DNA of 16,974 nt, taken from assembly GCA_030615145.1 (NCBI GenBank), contig JAUWZT010000045.1, forward strand, positions 1 through 16,974. The letters are read 5' to 3'. The notes below the pieces were generated by a model. The model saw only the letters and a program-made list of their open reading frames with translations, searched no databases and had not been told where the DNA came from. Position 1 is the first letter of the stretch. Every line of letters begins with the position of its first letter. The translations under genes were made by a program, and so were the position numbers. The DNA comes from Promethearchaeota archaeon (GTDB taxonomy: Archaea; Asgardarchaeota; Lokiarchaeia; Sigyniarchaeales; SOKP01). Below, one piece after another: positions 6,668 to 15,800 of this stretch.

Positions 6668-7447
6668 TTAATGTACTTCTTCAATTTCATTTTTTACAAT
6701 GTTAACGATACGAGGGAATACTTCGCCGATTTTTTCGTGGATTACAACTTCCGCAAACGAATCTACATCCGTTTCTTGAATGTTAATAATTGCGATTTTA
6801 GCACCCAAAGAAAGTGCTTTTCTGGGATAAAATGCCACGGGATATACTAATAAAGAGCTTCCAAGAATGATTAATAAATCGCATTTATTAATCATGTCGT
6901 CTGCTTGACTCAGTATTTCTGAACGCAAAGGTTCTCCAAAAAAAATCGCGTTTGGTTTCAATAGGCCATTACATGCTTCGCATGAAGGACGATCCTCACC
7001 CTTCATAACTTGATTTATCATCGTTGTAATGGGATAGATTTTGTTACACACCATACAAATTGCTTCGTGAGCTGTCCCATGTAACTCCACAATATTTTTA
7101 CTATGGGCCTTTTGGTGAAGACCGTCAATATTTTGAGTAAGAATACCTTCCAATTTACCAAGCTTTTGGAGTTTAGTTAACATTTTATGACCCTTGTTAG
7201 GTCTTGCTTTAAATATGTTCAATCCCATCTCAAGCATAAAATCTAGATTCTTTTTAGTATCAGACACTTACGAATGGATGCTCGCAAACTCATCAGGATT
7301 TACTTTTTCCCACAAACCAGTACCCGGGCTTCTAAAGTCCGCAATTCCGCTCTCTGTGCTCATACCGGCCCCAGTTAATACTACGATGTTGTTGGCATCA
7401 AGGATAAGTTGAGCAAACTTTTGAATTTTTGCATTCAAATCATTCAT
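6668..7447 (-). pseudogene. Sir2-family NAD-dependent protein deacylase interrupted by one in-frame TAA
   Basis: Reading leftward from the ATG at 7447, the frame encodes a complete sirtuin of 259 positions broken only by TAA at codon 60 (7268-7270). Before the stop are the NAD-binding LTGAGMSTESGIADFRSPG (24-42) and GLWEKVNPDEFASI. After it come FKARPNKGH (79-87), TQNIDGLHQKA (104-114), the catalytic histidine in ELHGT (H123), and a Zn site CMVC (131-134) with CEAC (156-159). GSSLLVYP and the C-terminal NAD-site strand follow. No residues seem missing around the stop, so a single base change (for example TTA to TAA) explains it. A GTG directly after the TAA could restart translation, but the product would lack the Rossmann NAD motif. 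The start is fixed by GGAG at 7458-7461. Sirtuins remove acyl groups from lysines, classically on acyl-CoA synthetases, one of which lies next door. It may be a recent pseudogene, a sequencing error or a read-through case. Confidence 0.85.
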
Positions 7448-7457
7448 TTAAGAAATT

Positions 7458-7461
7458 CTCC
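7458..7461 (-). promoter_or_regulatory. Shine-Dalgarno GGAG that fixes the sirtuin start
   Basis: Read leftward, TTTGGAGAATTTCTTAA precedes the ATG at 7447, with GGAG ten bases away. This shows that the original gene began upstream of the TAA, and that the downstream part is not an independent gene. Confidence 0.6.
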
Positions 7462-7567
7462 AAATTTATTTTGAAATTTTGTTAAAAATAGACCAAATAT
7501 TTAATATGATTAATTTTATTTATTGAATATAATATATTATTATAACTATATTAATTATTGAATCTCC

Positions 7568-8128
7568 ATGTCTGCTGCATATTCTAAATTTCAGAAAAGC
7601 TTCATTTACAAAATTTGCGTGGTTGGTAACGGTGGGGTTGGAAAAACTTCAATGGTTCTTAGGTACTGCGAAAATTCGTTTAAAGACAATTACCTAATGA
7701 CTATTGGCTCAAATTTCAGTACAAAGACTGTAGAATTAGCTGATCATCCGCATTTTCAAGTAAAACTTCAACTATGGGACCTTGCTGGACAGAAACATTT
7801 CTCCTTCGTCCGTCCACCATTTTATCGAGGTGCAACGGGCATAATTTACGTGTTTGATTTGACTAGACGCTCATCATTTGCCGATTTAATAGAGTGGCGG
7901 GATGAAGTTGAAAAAGTAATTGGGCAAAAATCAAGTCTTTTAGTAGGAAATAAACTCGATTTAGCGAAAGAGGGGAAAAGAGAAGTAGCAGCACAAGAGG
8001 GGGAAGCCCTCATGAGTGAATTACATGTATTTAAATATTTTGAGACCAGTGCTAAAGAGGGTGATTCAGTAGAAGATGTGTTTACGCTTTTAACTTTAGA
8101 AATCCTTAAATCCTCGGGAAAAATTTAG
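7568..8128 (+). CDS. Ras/Rab-like small GTPase, 186 aa
   Basis: All five G motifs are present: G1 GNGGVGKTS (20-28), a switch I threonine in LMTIGSNF (T45), G3 WDLAGQ (70-75) with the catalytic glutamine Q75, G4 GNKLD (127-131), and G5 ETSAKEG (159-165). FYRGATGIIYVFDLTRRSSF after switch II is typical of the Rab/Ras branch. This points to an Asgard archaeon, whose genomes carry many such eukaryote-like GTPases. The C-terminus ends SSGKI with no cysteine, so prenylation is excluded; if it acts at membranes it needs another anchor. The start ATG lacks a Shine-Dalgarno sequence. TATA-like sequence (AATATAATATATTATT) begins about 45 bases upstream, so the message is probably leaderless or has a very short leader. 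It is divergent from the sirtuin gene and convergent with psmA. No regulator (Roadblock, longin, GAP) is adjacent. Confidence 0.93.
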   Translation: MSAAYSKFQKSFIYKICVVGNGGVGKTSMVLRYCENSFKDNYLMTIGSNFSTKTVELADHPHFQVKLQLWDLAGQKHFSFVRPPFYRGATGIIYVFDLTRRSSFADLIEWRDEVEKVIGQKSSLLVGNKLDLAKEGKREVAAQEGEALMSELHVFKYFETSAKEGDSVEDVFTLLTLEILKSSGKI

Positions 8129-8221
8129 TTTTTAATGAATAAACAATAAATTAAAATTGCTTATTTAATCCTCAATCCCAAATTCTGCCAAATATATCGG
8201 ATTTTTAAAAATTAAAACAGT

Positions 8222-8229
8222 AAAAAAAA
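8222..8229 (-). terminator. T-tract terminator behind psmA
   Basis: Read leftward, a run of eight T begins about eight bases after the psmA stop codon, with further T-rich sequence behind it (TTTTAATTTTTAAAAA). No strong hairpin is present, as usual for archaeal termination. Confidence 0.45.
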
Positions 8230-8236
8230 GTTTAAT

Positions 8237-8971
8237 TTAAGTTTTAGAATCTTCCTTTATTAGATTCAGGAATTGCTCTACTTCGTCCTTCGAGCACTCG
8301 TGATATTTTTTGTCTTCAGCCTTAATATAAACAAGTCTGATGTTCTCTTTGGTGGGGGCTTCATCAATAGATTCTTTAAGCGTATTAAGCGCTAATTTTA
8401 TTATCTCGTCGAAAGACATTCCTTCTTTATAATTCTCTCTTAAATAATCTCTTGCAGTTGCTTCGCCACTTCCTAGAGCATATGCTTTAAATGCCCGATA
8501 AATCCCGCTTGGAGATGTAGTGTAAATTTGAGTGCCTTTTGCATCAATGGCAACGAAGAAAAGAGCACACCCGAACGGTCTTATGCCTCCAAACTGTGTA
8601 TACTGCTGTTTCATATCCGCTATCGACTTTACAAGCATATTTAACCTTACAGGCTCATCATATGTTAAACGAAAAGATTGTGCTTGAACTCGAGCATAAT
8701 TAATTAAGGTTCTTGAATCTGCATGCAAACCGGCGATTGCAACGCCAATGTGCTCGTCAACTTGGAACAATTTATCAATGGAATCAGCATCCATCAATTT
8801 TGAAGGAATTTTAATTTGAGCCGCTAAACAAACAGCGTCTTTTGTTTTTACAGCCACAGCTAAAGTACCGCGCCTTACAGCCTCTAATGCATACTCTACT
8901 TGGAATAATCTTCCTTCGGGCGAAAATACTGTAAGAGCCCTATCATATTTTACCTGTCCTCCGCCAAACAT
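8237..8971 (-). CDS. psmA: 20S proteasome alpha subunit
   Basis: The start MFGGGQVKYDRALTVFSPEG and the following LFQVEYALEAV are the signature of archaeal and eukaryotic proteasome alpha subunits. The N-terminal helix and the Tyr-Asp-Arg gate residues (Y9, D10, R11) open and close the entry pore. The central KLFQVDEHIGVAIAGLHAD and RPFGCALFFVAID segments fit the family. About 244 residues is the usual length. Seven alpha subunits form each outer ring of the protease; the catalytic beta subunit is not in this window. I chose the ATG at 8971 because AAGGTG lies ten bases upstream and because the family starts at MFGGG. A TTG at 8992 would add seven residues (MERCDYR) covering that ribosome site. 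Archaeal psmA often sits beside RNA-exosome genes; here its neighbours are a GTPase and a membrane protein. Confidence 0.96.
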   Translation of the reverse strand: MFGGGQVKYDRALTVFSPEGRLFQVEYALEAVRRGTLAVAVKTKDAVCLAAQIKIPSKLMDADSIDKLFQVDEHIGVAIAGLHADSRTLINYARVQAQSFRLTYDEPVRLNMLVKSIADMKQQYTQFGGIRPFGCALFFVAIDAKGTQIYTTSPSGIYRAFKAYALGSGEATARDYLRENYKEGMSFDEIIKLALNTLKESIDEAPTKENIRLVYIKAEDKKYHECSKDEVEQFLNLIKEDSKT

Positions 8972-8981
8972 TCTATAGTCA

Positions 8982-8986
8982 CACCT
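8982..8986 (-). promoter_or_regulatory. Shine-Dalgarno AGGTG deciding the psmA start
   Basis: Read leftward, AAAGGTGTGA precedes the ATG at 8971, with AGGTG ten bases away. It favours that ATG over the in-frame TTG at 8992. Confidence 0.55.
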
Positions 8987-9156
8987 TTCCAAACATTATT
9001 TAATTTTTATTATGTGATTAAATAATCAAGACAATTTTAATTTATTGCTTATGAGCTAAACACTGAGATAAAATATCATCATAGAGCCCTAAAAATAAGA
9101 TTTATAAAGTATCTTCTTCTAATTTTTATTTGCTTATTTCAAGTTACCTTATTTTT

Positions 9157-9183
9157 AAAAGAAAAAAAAATAAAAAAAAAAAT
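9157..9183 (-). terminator. Poly-T terminator of the UPF0182 gene
   Basis: Read leftward, the sequence right after the stop codon of the large membrane-protein gene is nearly all T: runs of eleven and nine T separated by single A or C bases, then TTTTAAAAAT. This strong U-tract should end transcription and separate the gene from psmA, which has its own 5' region (8972-9156). Confidence 0.65.
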
Positions 9184-9184
9184 A

Positions 9185-12184
9185 TTATTCAATTACTTGT
9201 ATAAAATTTACTTGAGATTCGTAGATAATAGCATCATCGACAATCAAAGTCCATTTAAAGTAGATTCTTACGTTTCCTTTCGTAGTGTTTAAAAATCCAT
9301 TTAAGACTAACCCTTGACCAAAATACAATTTAGTATCTATTATTGTAAAATTTACTCCTGTATAGACGCCGTCTATAAATGTTGTGTCTTCAATTGGATA
9401 TCCTGGAGGTAAAATTAAGCTATAATCGACATTAAGAGAAGTTGAGCTATATACAGATAGATTAACTTTAACATCCAAACCAGGCGCAGAGAAGTTAGTA
9501 TCGAAATTTTGAAGAGTTATTTCGAAGCTTGCGGGATTATCCGGATAAGTCATAGAAGTTTCCATCTCAAAGTTATATGAAATTGAAACTTCAGTAGTCG
9601 TTTCACCCTCCGTAAAGTTCAGATTGTTGTACGCATCTTGAGCGTTTTCACCATAACCAACATTTCTAATAAATGCTTCTACAAATCCGGCTAATTTTAG
9701 CTGTTGAAGGCTGCCCGCAGTGCTATATGTAGGGATATAATAATAGATTGACCCTCCAAGGGGATATATTAAAGTATTTCCGTGTCTAGCACCTGAGATT
9801 AAAGTAAGCTCTTGCGTTGCTTCAGATCCATATGTTTCTCTCGCTATTTTAGGACCAATTAAATTTTCATCGGATTCTCTTGTATAATAGAAAATAGCTT
9901 CACCAAAATGATCACCGTGTCTGACTACATATATTCCTGCGAGTAGTGTCGCTGTTTGACCTTGATATTCAACCAAATCTAAACCAATATATTCAATTCC
10001 TTCACCTAAATCAGTTTCTATGTAGAACAGATTACCATCTTCGGGTCTTTCGTGGAAATCATCGGCTCTTTTCCATGTTTGAGAATTTGTCACATGATAT
10101 TTGTAATTCGCTTCTAATTGTAACTCAAATAAATCCTCTGGATAGCGTAATTGTGCTTTTAACCAATTTGGGACGGGTTGCCAATCATATTTATCCAAAT
10201 AAATTTCCCAGAGAGGAGAAGTAGGGTCATCGCTAGTGTCTAAACTCGGATTTTCATAAAAAGTCATCTCCCCACTTATTACATCAACTAAACTAACACC
10301 TAAAAATCTTAATATAGGAAATTGAGCATACGAACCTACATTGATGTATGTATAAATCGAAACGGCATAATACATTTTACCTCGGGTCATATCAAATACT
10401 AAGTAGGGATCACTGTCAATTCTTAATTGAGGAAGGAGTATCTGATAAACTCTGTTTATAACATTTCTATTAATCAAATACTCATGTTCACTTTCAAAAG
10501 CGTAAGCAAAAAGTCCTATGTTTAAAGTTTTCCAAAAACCTTCCAAGCCAGTAAGAATTCCATCTGGTTCTTCCTCATACGTAAACTTGTTATTAGGAAT
10601 TCCTTCTGCCCACTCAGTATTCAGTAATATATCGGAATCATAGGCACCTAGAGCCCCCGTTTCGTAATAACCTAAAGTTTGTTCGAGATATCGTGCACTT
10701 TCGCTTTCCCCAAAGAAAATCGGATAATTTTCAGTAATGTTGAAAGTTAAAGACACATTTATTAAGTCACCCGTAAAGGTATCCATTGCTAAAAAACCCT
10801 CAACATGATCGTATAATTCAGTGTTAGTCTGGACAGCATCTCCAGCAATTTCTGAAAACCGTACAGTTTTAGGTGCAACCCAATATTCTTTATTATTTAT
10901 ATATACTATGTCTGAATCTGCTAAACCCTCGAATGTAGAACCGATTGAAGCCGCTAAATACTGAACAGCAAAACTTTGATCAAATTGTCTAACTTGGGAT
11001 ACCATTTGAGCGTCGGAAGTTTTAGAAGATTGGGTAAAGTTCGAAATTGACCGTTCTTCAAACATATCTAAGCCGGCACATGCCGAGGTCCATTGAATTT
11101 CTCTATTATATTTTTTTATCCATTGTTGTTCTGTCCACACTGCTGTGTTGTTTAGGTTTAATGTTGGTCCAATACTGAATATTAATGGGGAAAGTGTGAA
11201 AGCAATTACGATTACTATGATATAAATGATTTTTTTTTGTTTATGCCGTGAAAAAATGTAATTTGCCGAATCTTTTTCGAACTGCCTTTTTCCATAAAGG
11301 TACATGAAGATTCCTAAAGGCGTCATTGCAAAGAAACCCAAAATAACTGCCCATATTTGGATAATATTTACACCGTCTAAAGGGAGCGTTGCAACGAAAA
11401 AGAATCCAAGTCCACATAGTAAACCAATTATTACGAAAACATTTGAAATCACATAATAGTCGTTTTTACGTAAATATGTATTCTTCACTATGTTAAGAAC
11501 CAGTCTAAGAATTAATACTCCAAAAATAAAAGTCACTACCGGGAGAATTAGATTTGAGTAAATAAAAATCGTTACAAAATCCTTGTTATTCGAGTCAAAT
11601 AAAACAGCAAACGCGTCTAATATTATGTTTGGAGTAATTGGAATTTGACCGTTTTCAATTAAATAGATTGTCCAAGAAAAGCCGCCATTATTTATATCAA
11701 GCAGCAAACCTAATAAATAGAACATTACAAATCCAATCGTCCACCAAAAGACTAATGCTTTTAACCTTGAGGGTTTTCCGAATCTTAGTTTGGTTCCAAT
11801 TATAGTTAACAAATTTCTTTCAGGTGGTAAACTCATTATAACAGATCCAATTAATGCTCCTACCAAGGCAGTCTTGTTAAATATAAAATTAGTAGACCAC
11901 AGATTTAAGAAGTAAAAATCAATGAAATCAATTCCACCCGCTTTATTTGAATACAATTGAGTCTGAAGATTAATATTCCCGTACCAAGAGGGCCACCACC
12001 AGAAAATGCCTATTAATGTAATTATCGCAACAACTACAATAATCAGGAGAATTAGTTTTATATACTGACCATCTTTTTTAAATAGTTTGTAATTAAACCG
12101 AGTATCTTCTACTATATTTGCATCTTGACAGTCTTGGCAGTAGTAGTTAAAGCTTTTATGTTTTTCACACGATTTTTTTGCCAT
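9185..12184 (-). CDS. UPF0182-family large membrane protein with N-terminal half B-box motif, 999 aa
   Basis: Seven hydrophobic segments lie in the first third, near residues 42-63, 102-119, 142-162, 203-230, 244-266, 273-297 and 318-338. A large domain of about 520 residues follows with UPF0182 (COG1615) landmarks: WLKAQLRYPEDLFELQ (674-689), IGPKIARETYGSEATQ (776-791), NTLIYPLGGSIYYYIPTY (803-820) and FVEAFI. This is the family layout of seven membrane helices plus a large, probably extracytoplasmic domain; its function is unknown. Two additions stand out. CEKHKSFNYYCQDC at 6-19 has the C-x2-H-x6-C-x2-C spacing of the first half of a B-box zinc finger. After about residue 865 comes a beta-rich, Asn/Thr-rich tail resembling an immunoglobulin-like or adhesion module. 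The ATG has no Shine-Dalgarno sequence. The gene diverges from the 131-residue gene. Confidence 0.88.
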   Translation of the reverse strand: MAKKSCEKHKSFNYYCQDCQDANIVEDTRFNYKLFKKDGQYIKLILLIIVVVAIITLIGIFWWWPSWYGNINLQTQLYSNKAGGIDFIDFYFLNLWSTNFIFNKTALVGALIGSVIMSLPPERNLLTIIGTKLRFGKPSRLKALVFWWTIGFVMFYLLGLLLDINNGGFSWTIYLIENGQIPITPNIILDAFAVLFDSNNKDFVTIFIYSNLILPVVTFIFGVLILRLVLNIVKNTYLRKNDYYVISNVFVIIGLLCGLGFFFVATLPLDGVNIIQIWAVILGFFAMTPLGIFMYLYGKRQFEKDSANYIFSRHKQKKIIYIIVIVIAFTLSPLIFSIGPTLNLNNTAVWTEQQWIKKYNREIQWTSACAGLDMFEERSISNFTQSSKTSDAQMVSQVRQFDQSFAVQYLAASIGSTFEGLADSDIVYINNKEYWVAPKTVRFSEIAGDAVQTNTELYDHVEGFLAMDTFTGDLINVSLTFNITENYPIFFGESESARYLEQTLGYYETGALGAYDSDILLNTEWAEGIPNNKFTYEEEPDGILTGLEGFWKTLNIGLFAYAFESEHEYLINRNVINRVYQILLPQLRIDSDPYLVFDMTRGKMYYAVSIYTYINVGSYAQFPILRFLGVSLVDVISGEMTFYENPSLDTSDDPTSPLWEIYLDKYDWQPVPNWLKAQLRYPEDLFELQLEANYKYHVTNSQTWKRADDFHERPEDGNLFYIETDLGEGIEYIGLDLVEYQGQTATLLAGIYVVRHGDHFGEAIFYYTRESDENLIGPKIARETYGSEATQELTLISGARHGNTLIYPLGGSIYYYIPTYSTAGSLQQLKLAGFVEAFIRNVGYGENAQDAYNNLNFTEGETTTEVSISYNFEMETSMTYPDNPASFEITLQNFDTNFSAPGLDVKVNLSVYSSTSLNVDYSLILPPGYPIEDTTFIDGVYTGVNFTIIDTKLYFGQGLVLNGFLNTTKGNVRIYFKWTLIVDDAIIYESQVNFIQVIE

Positions 12185-12257
12185 ATAAATTCAACAATAT
12201 TTGCTTTTTTTTACTTAAAATTAAAAAGATAAATTTTTTTTTAGATAACATAATTCT

Positions 12258-12269
12258 TTAATATAAAAG
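12258..12269 (+). promoter_or_regulatory. TATA-like box of the 131-residue gene
   Basis: TTTAATATAAAA is a good TATA-like string. Initiation about 25 bases downstream would give a leader of roughly 30 bases containing AAAGGT (12306-12311), a ribosome binding site eight bases before the ATG at 12320. The divergent UPF0182 promoter must lie in the same 135-base region. Confidence 0.4.
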
Positions 12270-12275
12270 ATAATC

Positions 12276-12287
12276 CTTAATATTAAG
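12276..12287. repeat. 12-bp perfect palindrome CTTAATATTAAG, possible operator
   Basis: The 12 bases are their own reverse complement and lie between the TATA-like box and the ribosome site of the 131-residue gene, near the expected transcription start. The position suits a repressor site, and the downstream protein has a winged-helix-like end, so autoregulation is conceivable. AT-only palindromes of this length occur by chance fairly often in such DNA. Confidence 0.25.
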
Positions 12288-12319
12288 AATTTTCTTTTTA
12301 GAAATAAAGGTACGCTCTG

Positions 12320-12715
12320 ATGGCCAAAAAGAAAAAGATTCGAGAGGAATTTGATACAATCTTCGCAAGCGGTAATGAAAAAGCGATTAAAATAATGCTA
12401 GATAAATATCCTTGGTTACTTGACGAAGTTTCAAACGAGATGAAAGGTACCATAGGAGTACAACAGCAAATGATCGCGGCATTAGGCGTAATGGAGGATG
12501 AGCTTGGAGGACCGGTTCCTTTAGACGAGATAATTTTTAGTTTAAGAATAGATTTCAATATTCGTAAAACAGAAGAAGAAGTACACGAAATTTTAAGTAG
12601 CACAGAAGATCTAAGTTTAGTTAAGAGAGAGGCAGACGGTTGGACTTTAACGCCTAAAGGGGGCAAAGTTTGCGACGATTTTTTAAATAAAACTTTAGGA
12701 AAAATTGAATTTTAA
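12320..12715 (+). CDS. Hypothetical protein with probable C-terminal winged helix, 131 aa
   Basis: The basic N-terminus (MAKKKKIREEFDTIFASGNE) leads into helices such as AIKIMLDKYPWLLDEVSNEM. The second half looks like a winged helix: EIIFSLRIDF (about 69-78), EEEVHEILSS (about 85-94), then a wing VKREADGWTLTPKGGKV (about 101-117) and a last helix. The LTPKG turn is common at the end of DNA-binding or protein-binding winged helices, but no family is recognised. AAAGGT eight bases before the ATG supports the start. The giant repeat protein begins about 140 bases downstream on the same strand, so the two might be co-transcribed, although a TATA-like string (AATATAAATTT, near 12795) could serve the second gene separately. 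A regulator role is a guess. Confidence 0.75.
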   Translation: MAKKKKIREEFDTIFASGNEKAIKIMLDKYPWLLDEVSNEMKGTIGVQQQMIAALGVMEDELGGPVPLDEIIFSLRIDFNIRKTEEEVHEILSSTEDLSLVKREADGWTLTPKGGKVCDDFLNKTLGKIEF

Positions 12716-12858
12716 TTAGTTTTGTTATTACTAATATTGAAAATAGAGCAACTTATTTAGCTCAAAAATGAATTTTAAAATTGCTATTGAAACAATATAA
12801 ATTTACCTATAAATGTTTTGTAATTTAGATGAAAGACTTTTAAATTTTCTCTAATTTG

Positions 12859-15800
12859 ATGGTTAAAATGGAAAAACGAAACGAAGAAAAGGATAATAAT
12901 CAAAAATTTAACGATAACAATCCAGACCCGACAAAAGAAGCTTTCTTTTCTGATATGGGTAATATGGAAGAGGAAATAGCTGCTGAAGCGATTGAATTAG
13001 TAACACACGCGTTATCGTTAATAGAAACGCGTTTTTATGACGATAGTATTGAAATATTACGTCAGGCAATTGGGTTATACAGTCAAATTAATAAAATTGC
13101 AGAAGTTGACGCGTTAAATAATAAAATTTCCGAGATTTATTTATTAAAAGAACAATCGTTTAGGGAAATTGAATTAGAAACAGATACTATAATTGAAGAT
13201 TCTCAAGAAGAAGCTCTTTTAGAACAGAACGAAGAGGAATTGTATAATCAAGCAGATTCCTTAATTATAGAGGCATTACAACTTGTAGCAAACGAAAAAT
13301 TTGATAAGGCTCTTGATAAATATGACGAGGTAACAAAAATTCTCCAAAAATTAAATAAAGAGCTTGAATTAAAAAAGCTAAGTGAATTGATTGAGGATTG
13401 TTTTAATAAAAAAGCAGAGTTTGTACGAATACATAAGAAACCGTCTACGGGGGAGATTATTACATTAGAGCAAGATAATGAAGGGACATTATCGAAATCA
13501 GAAATAAAGGCACAACGAGTTAGAGCGTTTGAAGAATTTAAAAGGAAAGAAAATCAAATATCTAACCAAGCATATGAATTAATTGGAAAAGCAACAGAAT
13601 TAAAAAAGATACGACAATATGATGAAGCAATAAGGTTATACGACGAGGGGCTTGTTTTATTTCAAGAAATCAATTGGAACAATGAAGTTAAAAAAATTAA
13701 AAGCATGATAGAGCAAGTTGAAAGAGAGAAACAAAGATTTTTGGAGGAGGCTCAAAAAATCAAAGCAGAAGAAGAGCGAGCGGAAGAAATCAAAAAACAA
13801 AAAGAAGCTGCTTTAATAGACAAAGCGCAAATTCAAGAGCAAATAAAAGAGCAAGCTCAAGCAGAAAAGTTAAGGGCACAATCTGAGAGAAAACAAGAAG
13901 AAACAACATTTCAAAACGAAATTGCTGAGGCGGTAGATTATGCTGAAAAGTTAGCAAGAGATTATGATTTAAGAGTTAAAAAGGCGATTAGAAGAGGAAA
14001 CCTAGAAGAAGAATGCGTTTTTCCTGGAATAATTAAAATTTACGAAGAAGTAAGGAAAAAAGTGAAAGATAGAGGTTGGAAAGACCAAGCAGAATTGTAT
14101 GCTAACCAAATTAGGCATTATCGCGTACTTTTAGAAAAAGATAAGAATCTTCGCCAAGTAGAATTTCAGAAACGACAAAAACAAAAAGAATATGACGAAG
14201 CTTTAAAAATTAAAACAGACTCGACAATTGTTGAAGTAGATGTCGCACAAAAAAAGAAATTTGAAGAACAGAGAAAACAAGAAGCTGAAGTTAAAAATTT
14301 TAGAGAAATGATCGAAAATTTGGTGAATAGAGCAGAAAAAATTGCACGTGAATACAACACCGCTTTTAAAAAAGCTGTTAAAGAGGGTAATTTGAATATT
14401 GAATCAAAATATCCAAAAATAATTAAAATTTACAATAGAGCAAGAGATAGCGTTTTAGAAAAAGGTTGGAACGAGGATGCCGCTATTCTTTCAAGTCATA
14501 TTAGAAAATATTCTGAATTGTTAGAAAAAGAAAAAAGAATAAGAGAATTAGAAGCTAAGAAAGACGAAGAAAAGAAAGCTTATGAAGAATTTCATAAAAT
14601 TCAAAAAAAGGAAATTGATGCAGAGAAAATAAAAGAAATTGAAGTTCAAAAAGTAAAAGAATTTGAAGAGGATAAATTTCAAATAGAAATTACTGACCTT
14701 GTAGACAAAGCCGAGAGAATGGCGCGTGAATATGAAGTAGCCTTGAAGAAAGCAATAAGAGCGGGAAAACTCATAGAAAATTCACCTTATAGTAGAATAA
14801 TTGAAATATATCATCATATTAAAGAAGGAGTTATTTCAAGAGGGTGGAAGGACCAAATATTAATGTATACGAACCAAATAAGAATTTACCAAGATAAATT
14901 AGAAAGCGATAATAAGTTAAGAGAAATAGAGATTCTTAAGATTCAAAAACGAAAAGAATTTGAAGAATCTCAAAAAGTAAAAACGGAAAGTATACCCCTT
15001 GAAAAATTAAAAGAAATTGAAAGTAAACAATCAAAAAAGCTAGAAGAACAAAATTTTCAAAAAGAAATTACTGGAATCGTTGACAAAGCAGAGAAATTAG
15101 CTAGAGAATATGAAATAGCTAAAAAAAGTGCTTTAAAAGAAGGAAAAGATTTAGGAGAAACTCCTTATTTTGAAATTATTGAAATCTATATAAAGTTGCG
15201 AAATAAAGTTTTAACAAGAGGATGGACGGATCAAGCTTTAATATATGCTAATCAAATTAAAATTTATCAAGAGAAATTAGAAAGGGATAAAAAATTACGT
15301 CAAATTGAACTTGAAAAAGTTCAAAAGCAAAAAGAATTTGAAGAATCACTGAAAGTAAAAGCGGCAGCGTTAACAGTTGATAAATTGAAAAATCTTGAAA
15401 GCTTATCAAAACAAGAACAAGACGGAGAGAAATTTGAAAGAGAAATCGATGATTTAGTAGACAATGCTGAAAAATTAGCCCGAGAGTATGATTTAGCTAT
15501 TAAGAAAGGGCAATTTGAAAAAGAGTGTCCTTATTTGATAATTGCAGAATCATATAAAAAGATTAGAGAAAAAGTATATGCTCAAGGTTGGAAAGATGAG
15601 GCAGATATATATGGTAATCAAATTAATCATTACCGAGAAAGATATGAAAGAGATAAACGGTTACGTGAGTTAGAGGCTAAAAAAGTAGAAAAACAAAAGG
15701 ACTTCAAAGAATCATTAAAAATAACTAAAGAAGTTAAGAAGCTTAAACTTCAAGAGATACAAGCAATCGAAAGTAAAGACAAAGAAACAGATGGCTTATT

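Noticed and set aside
6668..7267. A separate 199-residue Sir2 gene starting at the GTG at 7267
   Set aside because: The upstream sequence in the same frame encodes the missing NAD-binding N-terminus with a good ribosome site at 7458-7461. The GTG directly follows the TAA and has no ribosome site, so this is the lower half of one interrupted gene.
7194..7412. Rightward 72-residue frame opposite the sirtuin N-terminus
   Set aside because: It is antisense to the GAG and DFRSPG motifs of the sirtuin and is a shadow frame.
9946..10224. Rightward 92-residue frame inside the UPF0182 gene
   Set aside because: It is antisense to conserved UPF0182 motifs, with no family resemblance of its own.
12298..12666. 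Leftward 122-residue frame opposite the 131-residue gene
   Set aside because: The rightward frame has a good ribosome site and TATA-like box; the leftward one is low-complexity Ser/Leu-rich and has neither.
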